Source: Aselliscus stoliczkanus (Eukaryota > Chordata > Mammalia > Chiroptera > Hipposideridae). Taken from it: DNA of 64,000 nucleotides. Shown here piece by piece: positions 50,130 to 61,964 of the stretch. The number at the start of each line of letters is the position of its first letter. The first letter of the stretch is position 1. The stretch covers positions 92,983,117 to 93,047,116 of the forward strand of contig CM066740.1 in assembly GCA_033961575.1 (NCBI GenBank), in the 5' to 3' direction. The notes beneath the pieces are model-generated. The model saw only the letters and a list, made by a program, of their open reading frames with translations. It was not told where the DNA came from and did not search any database. The position numbers were made by a program, and so were the translations under genes.

Positions 50130-50625
50130 ACAGTGTGGCGGCTTCTTACAGAACTAAACACGCTCTCACCACACGACCCAGCAGTCGTGCTCCTTGGTAT
50201 TTACCCAGAAAGGCTGAAAACGATGTCCACACAAAACCTGCACGTGGATGTTTACACAGCTCCCCTCATAACCGCCAGGACCTGGAAGTGAGCACGACGC
50301 CCCTCGGTGGGTGATGGACAGACTGGCCCATCCCGACAATGAGACCTAAAAGCAATGGCTCCCGGCCGTGAAAAGACGTGGAGGAGCCTTAAATGCTTGT
50401 TGTAAGTGAAAGAAGCCAGCCTGAAAAGGCCACGTGCTGGACGATTCCAGCCAGACGACATCCTGGAAAAGACAAAACCAGAGACAGGAGGAAGGCCGAG
50501 GGCGGGGGGCACACGGGGTGTTCAGGGCAGCGAAACCGCTCTGTGTGACACGAATGCCGGGTCCCTGTCCTTGCACATCTGTCAAAACCCATAGAATGTA
50601 CAAAATAAAAAGTTAACCTTAATGT
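50130..50625 (+). mobile_element. Old LINE-1 3' end, sense
   Basis: Matches to remembered L1 text, in order, are ACGACCCAGCAGTCGTGCTC, GGTATTTACCCAGAAAGGCT, GTAAGTGAAAGAAGCCAGCC, GACATCCTGGAAAAGACAAA and TCAAAACCCATAGAATGTAC. The end is near the sequence AAAATAAAAAGTTAACC. Confidence 0.85.
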
Positions 50626-51243
50626 AAACCATGGGCGCTAGTTAATGTGTCAACGCTGACTCACTAATTGCAGCCAATGTCCCATGCTGATGCGAGATGT
50701 TAATAATGGGGAACTCTGGGGGGAGCGGTGAGGGAGCAAATGAAACTCCGCACTTTCAAGCTGGACCTTTAGAATGTGGAAACGTTCTAAAAATAAATCT
50801 ATTAAAAAGCGTATTTGCCTCCGCGTTCAACCACCGCCATGAATGAGTCAGCTCTGCTGTCTCAAACTCTCCCTGAACACCGAACCCTGTGTGACTGAAC
50901 TGCAACGCGAGCTGAACCCCAGCCTCACGGGTCCCGGTTGCCGTCGGGGCGCGGAGAGGAAAGGTGTGGAAACGGGGACGGAGCCACATGGGCTCCTGAC
51001 GAAGCTGGGACACGGACCTTAAGTCTCGCCGGGGCAGAAGCACCCCTGCCCTCCTGCTGACAAGGTCATGCAGGCTCCGTCTCGGGGCCTGTGATACCAG
51101 CAGCACCCTGCACCCCAGGTGCCCAGATCTCCAGCCCTGTCATTATCTCGTGCTCGGGGCCTCAGTCACCTGTCCTCCCCACAGGACAGCAGCACACGTG
51201 ACATTCTGCCCGCAGGACCTCCGAGCAGGAAGACGTAGCCCTT

Positions 51244-51244
<1 letters not shown>

Positions 51245-51279
<35 letters not shown>
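51245..51279 (+). repeat. (CA)17 dinucleotide microsatellite
   Basis: A perfect CA run with no interruptions, so likely to vary in length between individuals. Confidence 0.98.
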
Positions 51280-51281
<2 letters not shown>

Positions 51282-52632
51282 CTGAGGCGCCTGCGTGCCA
51301 TAGGTGGGGGGCAGGCGGGGCACTGTGGGGGCCCCTGAAGGCCAGCCCCAGTGCAGACCCTTAGGGCCTGGGGGCAAACACATGGCGCCCTCTGCCGATG
51401 CCTCCTCTTCTTTGAAAAACTGCTTTTGGGCTTCATGGGGACAGCACTGGGCGCTGGGCCCCCACACTACCAGGAGACGTGACTCGATTACAGGAACGAG
51501 GTGCCACGGGACCCCAGCGCCTCTGCAGCTCACGCACACCATCTCCCTGGCCACCCGCTCTCAGGGGCAGCTCCTGCCAGCGATCACCCGCCTCCCGGCC
51601 CCCTGGCTTCTCCGACCTGAGACGGGCCGGCTTCTGTCACGAGAATGGACGGGGGCCGCCGTCCTCCTGTTCCCTGTGTCCCGTCTTGTACCCATCATCC
51701 CTTCCGCAGGCCTCAGGCGCCAGGTGCACAGACAGCAGCCGCGTGGAGACGGTCAGCAGCCCCCTCGGCGATAACCAACCCCGTAACGGGTCAGACACGG
51801 TCTCCCGGCCGCTCGGCTCCTGACCGCACCTAGTCTGGGGAGAAAGGGCGCCACGGAGCCACGACTCCAACGGAACGAATTAACATAATTCTTTGCTGCG
51901 GAACTTTCTGGTGCCTTAAGAAGCCAACCTACACTGACCACCCAGAAGGAGGCACAGAGCAGGCAGAGTGTCCCAAACATGGGACAGACGTTTTCTCCAG
52001 GAAGCCACTCGCGCGCCCCGTGGGAGCGCTGCCCGAGGGCTGGGTGGCTCCCTCACTCCCAGGCCTGGCCCCCCGGCAGTGCCCTTTAGGTCCTGACCGG
52101 GACACGCGGACTCACCCTTCAGCTCCAGGCTGTGTCTGCCGGTCGGCCCTTCTCTGGGCCATCATCACACGAAGCCTGACCACAGAGCCCCCCCTCAATC
52201 TAAAAAAGGACTGATGTACCCTAAATGATGAATAATTACATATGACAATTTTTAGATTATTGCAATTGGCTAAATTACCGAAGCGCCATGAAGCCAACAG
52301 GTACCAAGAACCTCCTGTGACTAAATGGTACCATTTACGTAACAACAGTGGGCGGGGACGGATTCTCCCAGGCTGGTGGGGGGTTTGGACCCTCTGCGGA
52401 GACCTCCATTGTCCCAAGCACTGGCTGCAGCTCCCCGTTGTGCACGCTGCGCAAACCAGGGCCGCCGCCAAGCCCCGCAGCCTGGAGTCCTGCCCCAGGC
52501 CTGCTCCCACCAGACCCTGGCTAACTGGTCCTCGGAGGCTTGTGGGTGTTTGAGAAGCCCTTGCCGAGGGCCCCTGCCACACCGGAGCTGTCCCCTCAGG
52601 CCTGGCGCGAGGCTCAGGGCCCAGCCTCCTAC

Positions 52633-52746
52633 CTGTGCGGGAAAGCTTCTGCAGGGCGGCGGTCAGGCGCTGCAGGAGCCCCGGCGGCACTGCGTAGCGG
52701 GACGTGTCGAGCGCTGGGACCTTCTGGCACCTTCCAAACGCCCCAT
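52633..52746 (-). CDS. PTPRN2: PTPRN2 coding exon, RESP18-homology region (first exon in window)
   Basis: This 114-nt exon opens with the last two bases of an Asp codon (AT), carries 37 whole codons and ends with the first base of a Gly codon. The acceptor is a strong pyrimidine tract ending cctcacag, and the donor is ACAG|gtagga. The peptide contains [13 protein letters not shown] and then [15 protein letters not shown]. These align with the human phogrin segment near residues 55-92 ([13 protein letters not shown] and LQRLRVALQKLSGT). The segment lies in the cysteine-containing RESP18-homology part of the luminal domain, which in this family is linked to granule sorting. Differences from human cluster in the middle (TSRYAVPPG against FYRYEVSPV). 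Exon number is probably 3, judged only from protein position. Confidence 0.93.
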
Positions 52747-54785
52747 CTGTGAGGAAAGGGGGCAGAAAAGAGAAGGTGATGTCTCATCTCAGGGAGGAAG
52801 AGGGGACACTGGTCCTCGTGACACATCAGACTATGCTGAGCCCCGGACGCGACCAGAAAGTCACCAGAGCCCTCAGGATTCAGCCCCGGGAGCAAGCGCC
52901 GAGTCACATGGACCTCAGGGCCCCATGGAAAACACAGGCGCCGTGGGAGAAAGAGGCGCAGGGCAGACGGGAGGCTGTGTCCCTGTCCGCCCCAGCCCCT
53001 CCCCACCCTCACTTCCTGTGATGTCCTGGCTTTCACAGCTTGGCTTCTGACAACCCAGTGACAAAAAGTCAGGGATGTTCAGGGCGGTTTTCCTGATGTG
53101 AAAGGGAACACCAGGACGTGTGGGTATCGGCTCACGGGAGCGAGGAGGCGTGTGGACGCACCTTCCTGAGGCAGCTTGAGAACAAGGCTCAAGAGGAGAT
53201 AGGTAGGGCAGGCGCGCAACGGTAAAGTCTTCGCAAATGACGGTGTACCGACGGTGGCCGGAGAAAAATCACGAGGCAGAGACACACGCGAAACTAATTG
53301 GCCACGAGCAGAGCTCCCCGCGAGGGTAAGAACAGGCCTGGGGGGATGCGCCCCGCTCCGTTCCGTCATGGTAGAAACAGCGGCCTGCGACAGGCACTCA
53401 GGTTCCCACAGTACGGTACACAGTGGACCCCAAATGCACTCGTCCTGTGGCCAGCTGACCCCGTGGGACAAAAGGGACAAGGGTGGCGTGTCTAAAGCAG
53501 CTCAGAAAACGCAGGAAGTGACCACGGGTTTGACTACAGGGCCTCCAGGGCGCTCCGAGTGTGAGCGTCTCAGAAACAGCACATGGCCGAGCATGCTTTC
53601 AGGGGATCCCTGGTCCCCACTCCCAGCCCGTGGGCCGTACCTGAGGCAGGTAAGCGCTCATCAGCCCCATCGGTCCCTGTCACACTCACTCGCCGCCCTG
53701 CATCCAAGCCGGCCTCGGTGGCGGCCAGGAAGGAGAGGCAACAGTGACCCCTGGTGGCCGTGCCCTCTCAGGACGGGCACAGGCGAGCTCCCTGCAGCTC
53801 AGGACAAGGTGCCCGGCGGCCCACCTGTCCTAGAGCTGCAGGTGTCTCTAGCGCCAGGTCCAGGGAGGAGGGGGGGAGTGGGACAGGCACTCACGTACAC
53901 GCTGGGGCTGTCCCCCAGACGTGGCAAGCGTCTCACACGGGCGCCACGCGCCCCCAGCAGCCCATCGCAGGGCTGACCCTAGGACGTGAGGACTCACCGA
54001 CCTGAGTGGCCTCGGGGACGGACCCAGTGGTTCTCAGAGCTCAGGCTCACCTGCCCCCGCCCCTCCTGGGATGAGGCGCCCCGCACGCCCTGCGGGTTGG
54101 CCCCGACACAGACGGCCCCCAGGAAGGCGCCCGCCTGGGGCCTCCCGACCCAGCCGCTGCCCTCTGCCCCGGGGACGCGAAGCCGCGAGCAGGGCCCGCC
54201 CCAGGCCGAGGGCCCGCGTCTGCAGACAGCCGCCCGCAGCCGCCTCGCAGCGCGGCGTGGGGAGCTCCGTGCCCCCGTGTCCGAGCCGACCGCCCTTCCA
54301 GTCTTTGCTGACCCCCTCGTGGGGCCTCAGGACGCGTCTGTCCCCTGCCCGCCCCCCGTGGAGGCTGCCCCGTGAGCCTGGCCTCCTGCCGCCGTGCCCG
54401 GGGGGCGGCCCGCCGCGGCCCCGAGACCCAGGGGCGCGGCGGCGGGAAGAGCGCTGCCCAGACGGTTCTGCAGAAGGCGACGCGCCGAACCGCGCCCCGT
54501 TGGAAAGGACTCCCCGGAGCGAGACGGCGCCTCCGCGACGACGCAGCAGCCCCCGCGCTTTTCTGCAGTGCCTGCGAGTCGCGCCTGTGACATCCGGGCC
54601 CACGCGGCCGCCGCCCAAGGAGACCCTGAGGTCTGGGCGTGGACGTGGCTCCGGAGCCGCAGCCCAGTGGCCGGGGGGCCGGGCGCTGCCACGTGGGGTC
54701 CGCAGCGCTCGCGCGGGGTCAGCGGGAAGGCGGAATCAGAGCCGCGCTGGCCGGCTCGCCGGGCACGTCCCCCGGCGCCGGACTC

Positions 54786-55440
54786 GCCGCGCCCGCCCAC
54801 GCGCGGGAACCCACGCCCCGCCTACACGCGGGAACCCACGCCACGCCTGCACGCGGGAACCCACGTGCCGCGCCCCGCCCACTCGCGGGAACACAAGCCA
54901 CGCGCCCTGCCCACGCGCGAGAAACCATGCCACGCCTGCACGCGGGAACCCACGCGCCGCGCCCAGCCCATGCACGGGACCCACGCACCTCCCACGCGCG
55001 GGAACCCAAGCGCCGCGCCCAGCCCACTCGCGGGAACACAAGCCACGCGCCCCGCCCACGCACGGGAACCCACGCCACGCCTGCACGCAGGAACCCACGC
55101 GCCGCGCCCAGCCCACGAGCGGGAACCCACGCCCCGCCCAAGCGCGGGAACGCACGCTCCACGCCCCGCCCAAGCGCGGGAACCCACGCCCCGCCTACAC
55201 GCGGGAACCCACGCTCCACGCCCGCCCACGCGCGGGAAACCACGCTCCACGCCCCGCCCACGCGCGGGAATCCACACGCCCACGCACGGGACCACACGAG
55301 CCGCGCCCGCCCACGCGCGGGAACCCACGTTCCACGCACGGCCCATGCACGGGAACCCACGCCCCGCGCCCGCCCACGCGCCCCGCCCCGCCCACACGCG
55401 AGAACCCAAGCCACGCGCCCCGCCCACGCACGGGAGCCGC
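54786..55440 (+). repeat. CpG-rich minisatellite with GCGGGAA core, about 26-31 bp units
   Basis: Units alternate ACGCGCGGGAACCCACG with linkers such as CCCCGCCTAC, CCACGCCTGC and CGCCGCGCCCAGCCC. By eye there are at least a dozen exact GCGGGAA cores plus variants (GCGAGAA, ACGGGAA, GCAGGAA). Unit lengths vary. Long open frames across it on both strands come from the lack of A/T-rich codons. Confidence 0.93.
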
Positions 55441-55689
55441 CCCGGGAGCCCCGCCATCCCGCCGACACGGCCCCTGGGAAGGCGGGTCCCAGGTTCCGGC
55501 GGGACCGCGGGCCGCACAGTCACCCCGCAGCGCGGCGGCCTCCGGTTCTGGCAGCGCCCTGACCAGGCCCGGCCCGGTGCGTGCCAGCCTCGGAACCGGC
55601 TGCGGGTCAGCGGGCAGGCACCCTGCGGACCCGCAGCGGGTTCCTGCGGCGCCGCGGGGGGGGGGGGGGCGGGGGGGTGCTGAGCCTCC

Positions 55690-56930
55690 GCGGGGAGCCA
55701 GGGCCCAGGTGGGACCCGGGGGTGGGGCCGGGGGTGGGGCCCGGGGGTGGGGCCCGGGGGTGGGGCCGGGAGGTGGGGCCCGGGTGGGACCCGGGGGTGG
55801 GGCGGGGAGGGGGGGCCCGGGGGGGGGCCGGGCGGTGGGGCCGGGGGTGGGGCCCGGGGTGGGGCCGGGAGGTGGGGCCGGGGTGGGGCCGGGAGGTGGG
55901 GCCGGGAGGTGGGGCCGGGGGTGGGGCCGGGAGGTGGGACCCGGGGGTGGGGCCGGGGGTGGGGCCCGGGGGTGGGGCCCGGGGGTGGGGCCGGGAGGTG
56001 GGGCCGGGAGGTGGGGCCGGGGTGGGGCCGGGAGGTGGGGCCGGGTGGGACCCGGGGTGGGGCCGGGGGGGGGGCCGGGTGGTGGGGCCGGGGGGGGGGC
56101 CGGGTGGGGCCGGGGGTGGGACCCGGGGTGGGGCCGGGGTGAGGCGGGGTGGGGCCCGGGGTGGGGCCGGGGGTGGGGCTGGGGGTGGGGCCCGGGGTGG
56201 GCCCGGGTGGTGGGGCCGGGGGTGGGGCCGGGAGGTGGGGCCGGGAGGTGGGGCCGGGGGTGGGGCCGGGAGGTGGGACCCGGGGGGGGGGGCGGGGGGG
56301 GGGCCCCGGGGGTGGGGCCCGGGGGTGGGGCCGGGAGGTGGGGCCGGGAGGTGGGGCCGGGGGTGGGGCCGGGAGGTGGGGCCCGGGTGGGACCCGGGGG
56401 TGGGGCCGGGGTGGGGCCGGGAGGTGGGGCCGGGGGTGGGGCCCGGGGTGGGGACGGGGGTGGGACCCGGGGTGGGGCCGGGGGTGAGGCGGGGGTGGGG
56501 CCCGGGGTGGGGGCGGGGGTGGGGCCGGGTTAGGGGCCGGGGGTGGGGCCCGGGGTGGGGCCGGGGTGAGGCGGGGGTGGGGCCCGGGGTGGGGCCGGGG
56601 GTGGGGCCGGGGTGGGGCCGGGGTGGGGCCCGGGGTGGGGCCGGGTTAGGGCCGGGGGGTGGGGCCCGGGGGTGGGGCCCGGGGGTGGGACCCGGGTGGG
56701 GCCCGGGGTGGGGCCGGGTTAGGGCCGGGGGGTGGGGCCCGGGGGTGGGGCCCGGGGTGGGGCCGGGTTAGGGCCGGGGGGTGGGGCCCAGGGAGTGGGC
56801 CCGGGGGTGGGGCCGGGTTAGGGTCGGGGGGTGGGGCCCAGGGAGTGGGCCCGGGTGTGGAGCCGGGGGTGGGGCCCTGGGGTGGGGCCCGGGGGTGGGG
56901 CCGGGGGTGGGGACCGTGATGGGACCGGGA
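55690..56930 (+). repeat. G-run minisatellite (GGTGGGGCCGGG type), about 1.24 kb
   Basis: Units of 9-18 bp such as GGGGGTGGGGCCGGGAGGT repeat throughout, with occasional GGGACCC and GGGTTAGGGCC variants in the last 400 bp. Runs of three to five G are spaced by one to four bases on the plus strand along the whole block. The neighbouring G run at 55657-55675 belongs to the same composition shift. Confidence 0.95.
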
Positions 56931-59900
56931 TGGGACCCCCTGCGGGCGACACAGGAAGCCGCTCCGGAGCCGCACGCCCCTCAGCGGCTGTCAGCGCCCG
57001 GCGCGCCGTGTGCGAGTCCTGGTCGCCCGGACCCTCGTCACGGTGGCCGCCGGGGCCCACGCCCAGGGACACCAGCCCCTGGGGCTTGGGGAGGGCCGGC
57101 CCCGCGCACGGCTATTCCCAGCCCGGGGACACGGGCGGCAGCACCACAGGTGAGCCATCCAAGGCCACGGGCGGAGTCCGCGGCCCGTCCCCGGTCTCTG
57201 TCCGCCCCCGCAGGTGCCCGTGGGCTGCGTGTCCACATGTCCCCCGAGGCCCTCCCCGCAACCTGGACGCCGGGCGTGGCGGGCGGCACCGCAGCAGGAA
57301 CGCCCCGTGGGGCCGGGCGAGCGGCGGGGACACTCTTCGCTGCTCAGCTGCCTTGCTGTCCCCAGTGAAATCCGGTGAAAGGCAGAGCGCCTCACAGGAG
57401 CTGGAAGGACTGCCGGCTCTTAAGAAACTAACAACCTAGGAAAAGCACCAAGGCAAACCTGATTATTCTTGAAAAAGCCAGCAATTTAAAAGCTGTGCGT
57501 TGTGCTCGGCGTGCAAGGCCTGGAGGCGGCCGTTCGCGCCAGCCTGCAGGAGGGCCGGCTCCCGGGACCGCAAAGGCGCCGTCTCATGTTCACGCAGCAC
57601 GGTGCATCTCCCCCATCAAAACAGTCCCACGCCTCACGTCGAACGGTTCCGGCAACACCGCGTCTGGGTTCTGAACGCTAATTACACTCCCTGGAGTGTA
57701 GCACAAGGCACTCTTTGGCGTGCTGGTTGAGATGCTCGCAGGAACCGGGAATTCGTGCAGACGTGGAAAAGCAGAATTGTCTCGCTCTGTCCGTCAGTCC
57801 CAGAGGCCCAGGCAGGCCCCCGGCAGAGGGCAGAGGCTGCCTCCCGTGAGCTCCGCTCTGACACACAGGACACGGGGCCCGTGGTGGCACCCGAAGGCGG
57901 CGCGAGAGGCTGGAACGCAGCGGAGCCCGGGCCCGGCGCTGAGAAACCGCACGCGGGGCCGCGCCCGTCTCCTGTCCGGGAGCCCCCGGTTTGCAGCGGT
58001 CTCATCAGTCGGGGCCCGGCTGAGGGGCTGGGAGCCCAGACCAGCGAGCGCAGAGCGCGCTCAGCTCGGGCCTCCGCACCGGGCCCACCTGGGGCAGCCA
58101 GCGGACAGGGCGCAGGCCCTTCTGGGACAGAGGCGCTTGGCGCGGGGCGCCCGGGGCCTCCCGGAGCGCACCTTCAGGCCGAGGGCTCCCGGGCAGCACG
58201 CGTGCAGGCGGCCAGGAGACGGCTCCGGGCTGCTGGCCTGCTTCCCCTGGGCCACACGGAGGGACGGGCGGACTTGGTCCAGCCTCACTAGGCCACTGGC
58301 GGCCCGGCGCCTCCTCCCGGCACATCTGGGATGAGAGGCGGGTCAGCAGGCTTTCACCAGGGCCTGTCGGGGGTGAGCTGTGCAGCCTGCGTGTGGAAAT
58401 CCCTTCGCGGACAACCGCATCACCCTGGAGCCACCCTCCCGGACCCCTGTGCCCCGTTAAATGTCTGCAAACTGCACTTTCGGAGAACCCCGTGGGCATC
58501 ACGCTTTTATGGCGCACACGGCTCTCGGGAGGGCGGCCCGCACAGCCGCCAAGGGCAGAGCCAGCACCGGGGTGGGCCCCTCAGGCCGGCGGGGGCTCCA
58601 CAGCCCCCCGACCCCCACGGAGCTGCCCCCAGGGGCGCTCGCCCCGGGCACACATGGGCCTGCGCGGCCCCCCTCCGCGCCCCCCATGGGGGTCATCAGC
58701 AGGGTCTGAACTCAGGCAGTGGACGGCGGCTAGCCGTGGCCCCACACCTCCGGGGCTGAGACGCCACTTGCTTCGGCCTGGGCACTGCCCTGAGCTGCGT
58801 CCACCGGCTCCCCACCACACGGCCGGCCCTGAGGGGCGTCTCCCAGAAATCTCTGCTCAGCCATCAGAACAGCCCCTTGCGAACGAAGCCGGGTTAGGTC
58901 TGCGCCACACGGCCGTTCATCCCAGCTGCACTTAAGCTCTATTGACTTCTGACCCCTGGGGACGAGGTCTGGCAGCTGAAGCGTCTGCAATAGAAAGTTC
59001 TGGGCCCCAGAGCCTCCCAGGGGGCGGTGGGGCGGGCGGCACTGGTGGTCCTGAGCACAATATTGATTGGCAAAAACAAATCGCACCTGAGCCCCCGCGC
59101 GCTTAGCTCTTCCTGCAAAGAAAACTCGCCTCTTAATAGTATCAGCCGCGGCTTCAATCACTTGGATCTAAATGTTTTAGGTGAGAGCAGTAATAGATTT
59201 CCAAATGGAGGCATTAACCTTTCTGAACTGCTTTTCTCCGGCTCGGTCTGGCCTGTCCTCTTCCCGAAACGAGGGGCCCCCCGTCCGGCCGCCTGCCAGA
59301 CACTCGCTCGCCGGCAGCCGACAGCCTCCCAGCAGCAGGTCAACAGATCACACCCCATGGTTTTCAGAACAATCCGGATTTTTACTGAGAGCCGAAGAGG
59401 GTGGTAGCATGTAGTTTATTCAGGCCCGTCCGTTCTGCAGAGGACACGGAGGCCCTGAGAAACCGAGCTGCCTGCTGAGGGCGTCTGTCCCCCGCCCCAG
59501 CTACACAGACAGGCACCAGGGTGCCCGTGCGGCCACCAGGCCTGGCCACTGCTGAGAAGCCAGGCTCCTCCAGGCCAGGCACAGGGACAGGGACCCGCCC
59601 AAGACCGGCTCCAGGCGCTCAGCAAACTTCATTTGCCGGAGCTGTTTGGTGCAGTCTGTTGTGGACCCCAAGATAAGCAGCAGGAAGGAGGAGGGCGGTT
59701 TATCTCTGGCAGCTCGTGTCCCCATCAGCAGCCCTCTGCTCCAGCCTGTTGCCAAGTAACCGAGGCCGCTCCTCTTATCGCCCGGAACGTTCCACTGACT
59801 ATTCAGAGAACAGAAAGGCTGGCGCTGAGCGCTGTAAGCAGCACTGAACAAAAATGGCACATTATGTGGATGAGGAAAAAGGGAATCTGTTCGCCTTCGT

Positions 59901-60719
59901 CTTATCTGCACGGTGACAGTGACTCAAAAACAGCCGTCCATCACTGCCTCTGCACCCATTCTTACTCCCGGCTGAAAGCACCTCGCCCACCTTCCCTTCC
60001 AGGGAGGGGGGAGGAAGGCGGTTCGTTCCTGCCAGGTTCACTGTGAGGGTCCCTCTCCCGTCTCCCCTCCCTACTATCTTCCCCCAACACCCCCTTTGCT
60101 CTCACACACTGAAGGCGCTTCCTCGGAATTGAGGTCCCACCTTCTGACCACCCAGATACGTGCCCTTCGGCCAGCGGTGGACACGGCTGAGCCCCCAGCA
60201 GGCTGGGGCACCACAGGGCCTGCTCAAGAATCTCAGAAGGACCCCCCCCGCGCCCATCCATGGACCCACGGCCTTGTCCCCCCCATTCCAGCCCTGTTCT
60301 GGAGCTGGCGGGAAGAGGAGGCAGGACCAGGACCGGGCACAGGGGAGGCCGGGCTACTGGGAGAGGTGCAGTCTGCTCAGACCCGGGCCTGCCAGGCGAG
60401 TGCCAGGGGCTGGCCTCAGGTCCCTGCTCTGGCCCACAGGGGGCCCGGCCCAGCGCCTGCAGGCCCGGGGGGCCCTGGGAGTCCGTGTGAGCAGCCAGCC
60501 ACTTGCGCTTAGACAGTGGCACTGGGCACCCGACATGGCCCGTGTTCCGCCAGCACCCAGGAAACAAACCACCAAACCCAGGAGACAACTGGGTCTCCCA
60601 GTGATGGGAGCTTGGGGGTTTGAAGCACCACGGCCACGGCCTGTCTGTTCCCCCAGCCCACGGTGAGCCCGCCGTGCATGGGGCAGGTAAGGGACGCCCG
60701 GGGACCCCCCACCACTTCC

Positions 60720-61000
60720 GGGGCGACACACCCGTCCTGTGGGATCCCACTCATGGGCGGTCCCCGGAGGAGTCAGACTCCCAGGGACGAGAGGAGCACA
60801 GGGGTTCCCAGGGGCCGGGGGAGGGGTGCGTGTTTCATGGGGACGGAGTTCATCTGGGAAGATGGGAAGTTCTGGAGACGAGGGAGGTGATGGCAGCACA
60901 ATGTGTGCTCAGGGCCCCTGGACGGGGCCCTCGAAACGGGCGACATGGTAAGTTTTATGTCATGTGTGCTTTACTGCAATTTTTTAAGAGCAATAAAAAT
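60720..61000 (+). mobile_element. LINE-1 3' UTR fragment, sense
   Basis: The phrases GGATCCCACTCATGGGCGG, GGTTCCCAGGGGCCGGGGGA, TCATCTGGGAAGATGGGAAG, GTTCTGGAGACGAGGGAGGT and GGTAAGTTTTATGTCATGTG follow the usual order of an L1MA/MB-type 3' UTR. It finishes in an A-rich stretch. Confidence 0.8.
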
Positions 61001-61964
61001 CATAGCGAACGAGTGAGAAACCAAACAGGGGGAGACACCGCTGCCTGTATGGAGCAATGGGGGGACCGACCGCAGAGACTCCAGGCGACAGAACCGCCGC
61101 GAAGTCTGGAGGGCCGAGCACAGCCCCCGACTGGGAGACAATGGGCCTGAGTCCCGAACCCCGCCGTCCAAGGCGGTCCAGGGGCACAAAGGCAGGCACA
61201 CGTCACAGCACCCAGACATCACTAGAAACAAGCAAACCCAGTGGAAGGCCTCATCACTGAACTATGCAAATACGTTGGTTTCCAGTTTGGATAAGATCAG
61301 CCCTTGCAGGTGGGGAGATGTGTTTTTTTTCACCGAAACACCTTATTTTGGTCCCACTTGATGGGGGTGTGGCTGATGGAAACCCAGAGAACGCCTCCAG
61401 CCGCTGCCTGTTCCGGGAGCCCTTCTCAGATCAAAGTCAAGGACAGTCACAGCCCTCGCGTGGCCTTCAAGTGTTTCCATCAAAAGGGCCAATTTCAGCA
61501 ACTCTCTCGGTGTTTTTCCCAACAAGAAAATGGTCGTTCCTGTAAACCAACACGGGTCTTCCCTAATTGCGGCCCTGCCGCCGTGGCTCCCAGAAGGCAG
61601 TGCAGGGCTGACAAGCATTAATGAGCAGTGATGCACACAGGCTACTGTAAATGAAAGGATAATGAAAGCAATCTATTTGAAAATTAAAATATGATTAAGA
61701 ATGGCAGCCTGTGTGAGAGCCGGATGCCTAAGGACGGGGTCTGAGCACAACCAGCCCTCGTTAACGGAGGGCCTGACGCCACCCACTCCTTCCTGACAGT
61801 TTTCCATAAAAAGTCACCTCACTGATGGGTGCTTCTATCCTCTTGGACCCCACGGCCCTCGGAGACATTCAGAAGTAGAGTGTCCAGATCAACCCCACTG
61901 GGGGCGGGTCCCACTGATACGATCCTCACAGAGCATGTCTCTGACAGGACACACTGGGTCCCCC

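Larger units (their letters stand above)
24578..52632 (-). other. PTPRN2: PTPRN2 intron, 28,055 bp
   Basis: This is the largest complete intron here, and no exon was recognised in it. It contains an ATTA-rich block at 24985-25345, a decayed sense L1 (26895-30240) with three SINE units inside, a TG/CATG minisatellite (32348-32975), a TG-rich tract (49338-49412), an L1 3' end (50130-50625) and a CA repeat (51245-51279). Between 30250 and 48700 it is mostly GC-rich single-copy DNA with short AT-rich islands near 33240-33460, 35190-35330, 38825-39010, 40480-40745, 41220-41360 and 45100-45240, which carry no repeat I can name. Confidence 0.8.

Noticed and set aside
53990..54050. Possible upstream PTPRN2 exon ending at a G|gtgagt-like donor near 54000 (minus)
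   Set aside because: The translated sequence before the donor does not resemble the Cys-rich stretch expected before the Asp-Gly of the 52746 exon, and no good acceptor was found.
54071..56533. 820-codon open frame on the plus strand
   Set aside because: It crosses two minisatellites, and other frames on both strands are open over the same repeat. The product is low-complexity Pro/Arg/Thr then Gly. There is no domain, and the openness follows from the lack of A/T-rich stop codons.
54050..57380. CpG island as a PTPRN2 promoter
   Set aside because: The block lies in an intron upstream of an internal exon, no first exon or signal peptide is encoded nearby, and much of its CpG content is in the minisatellite.
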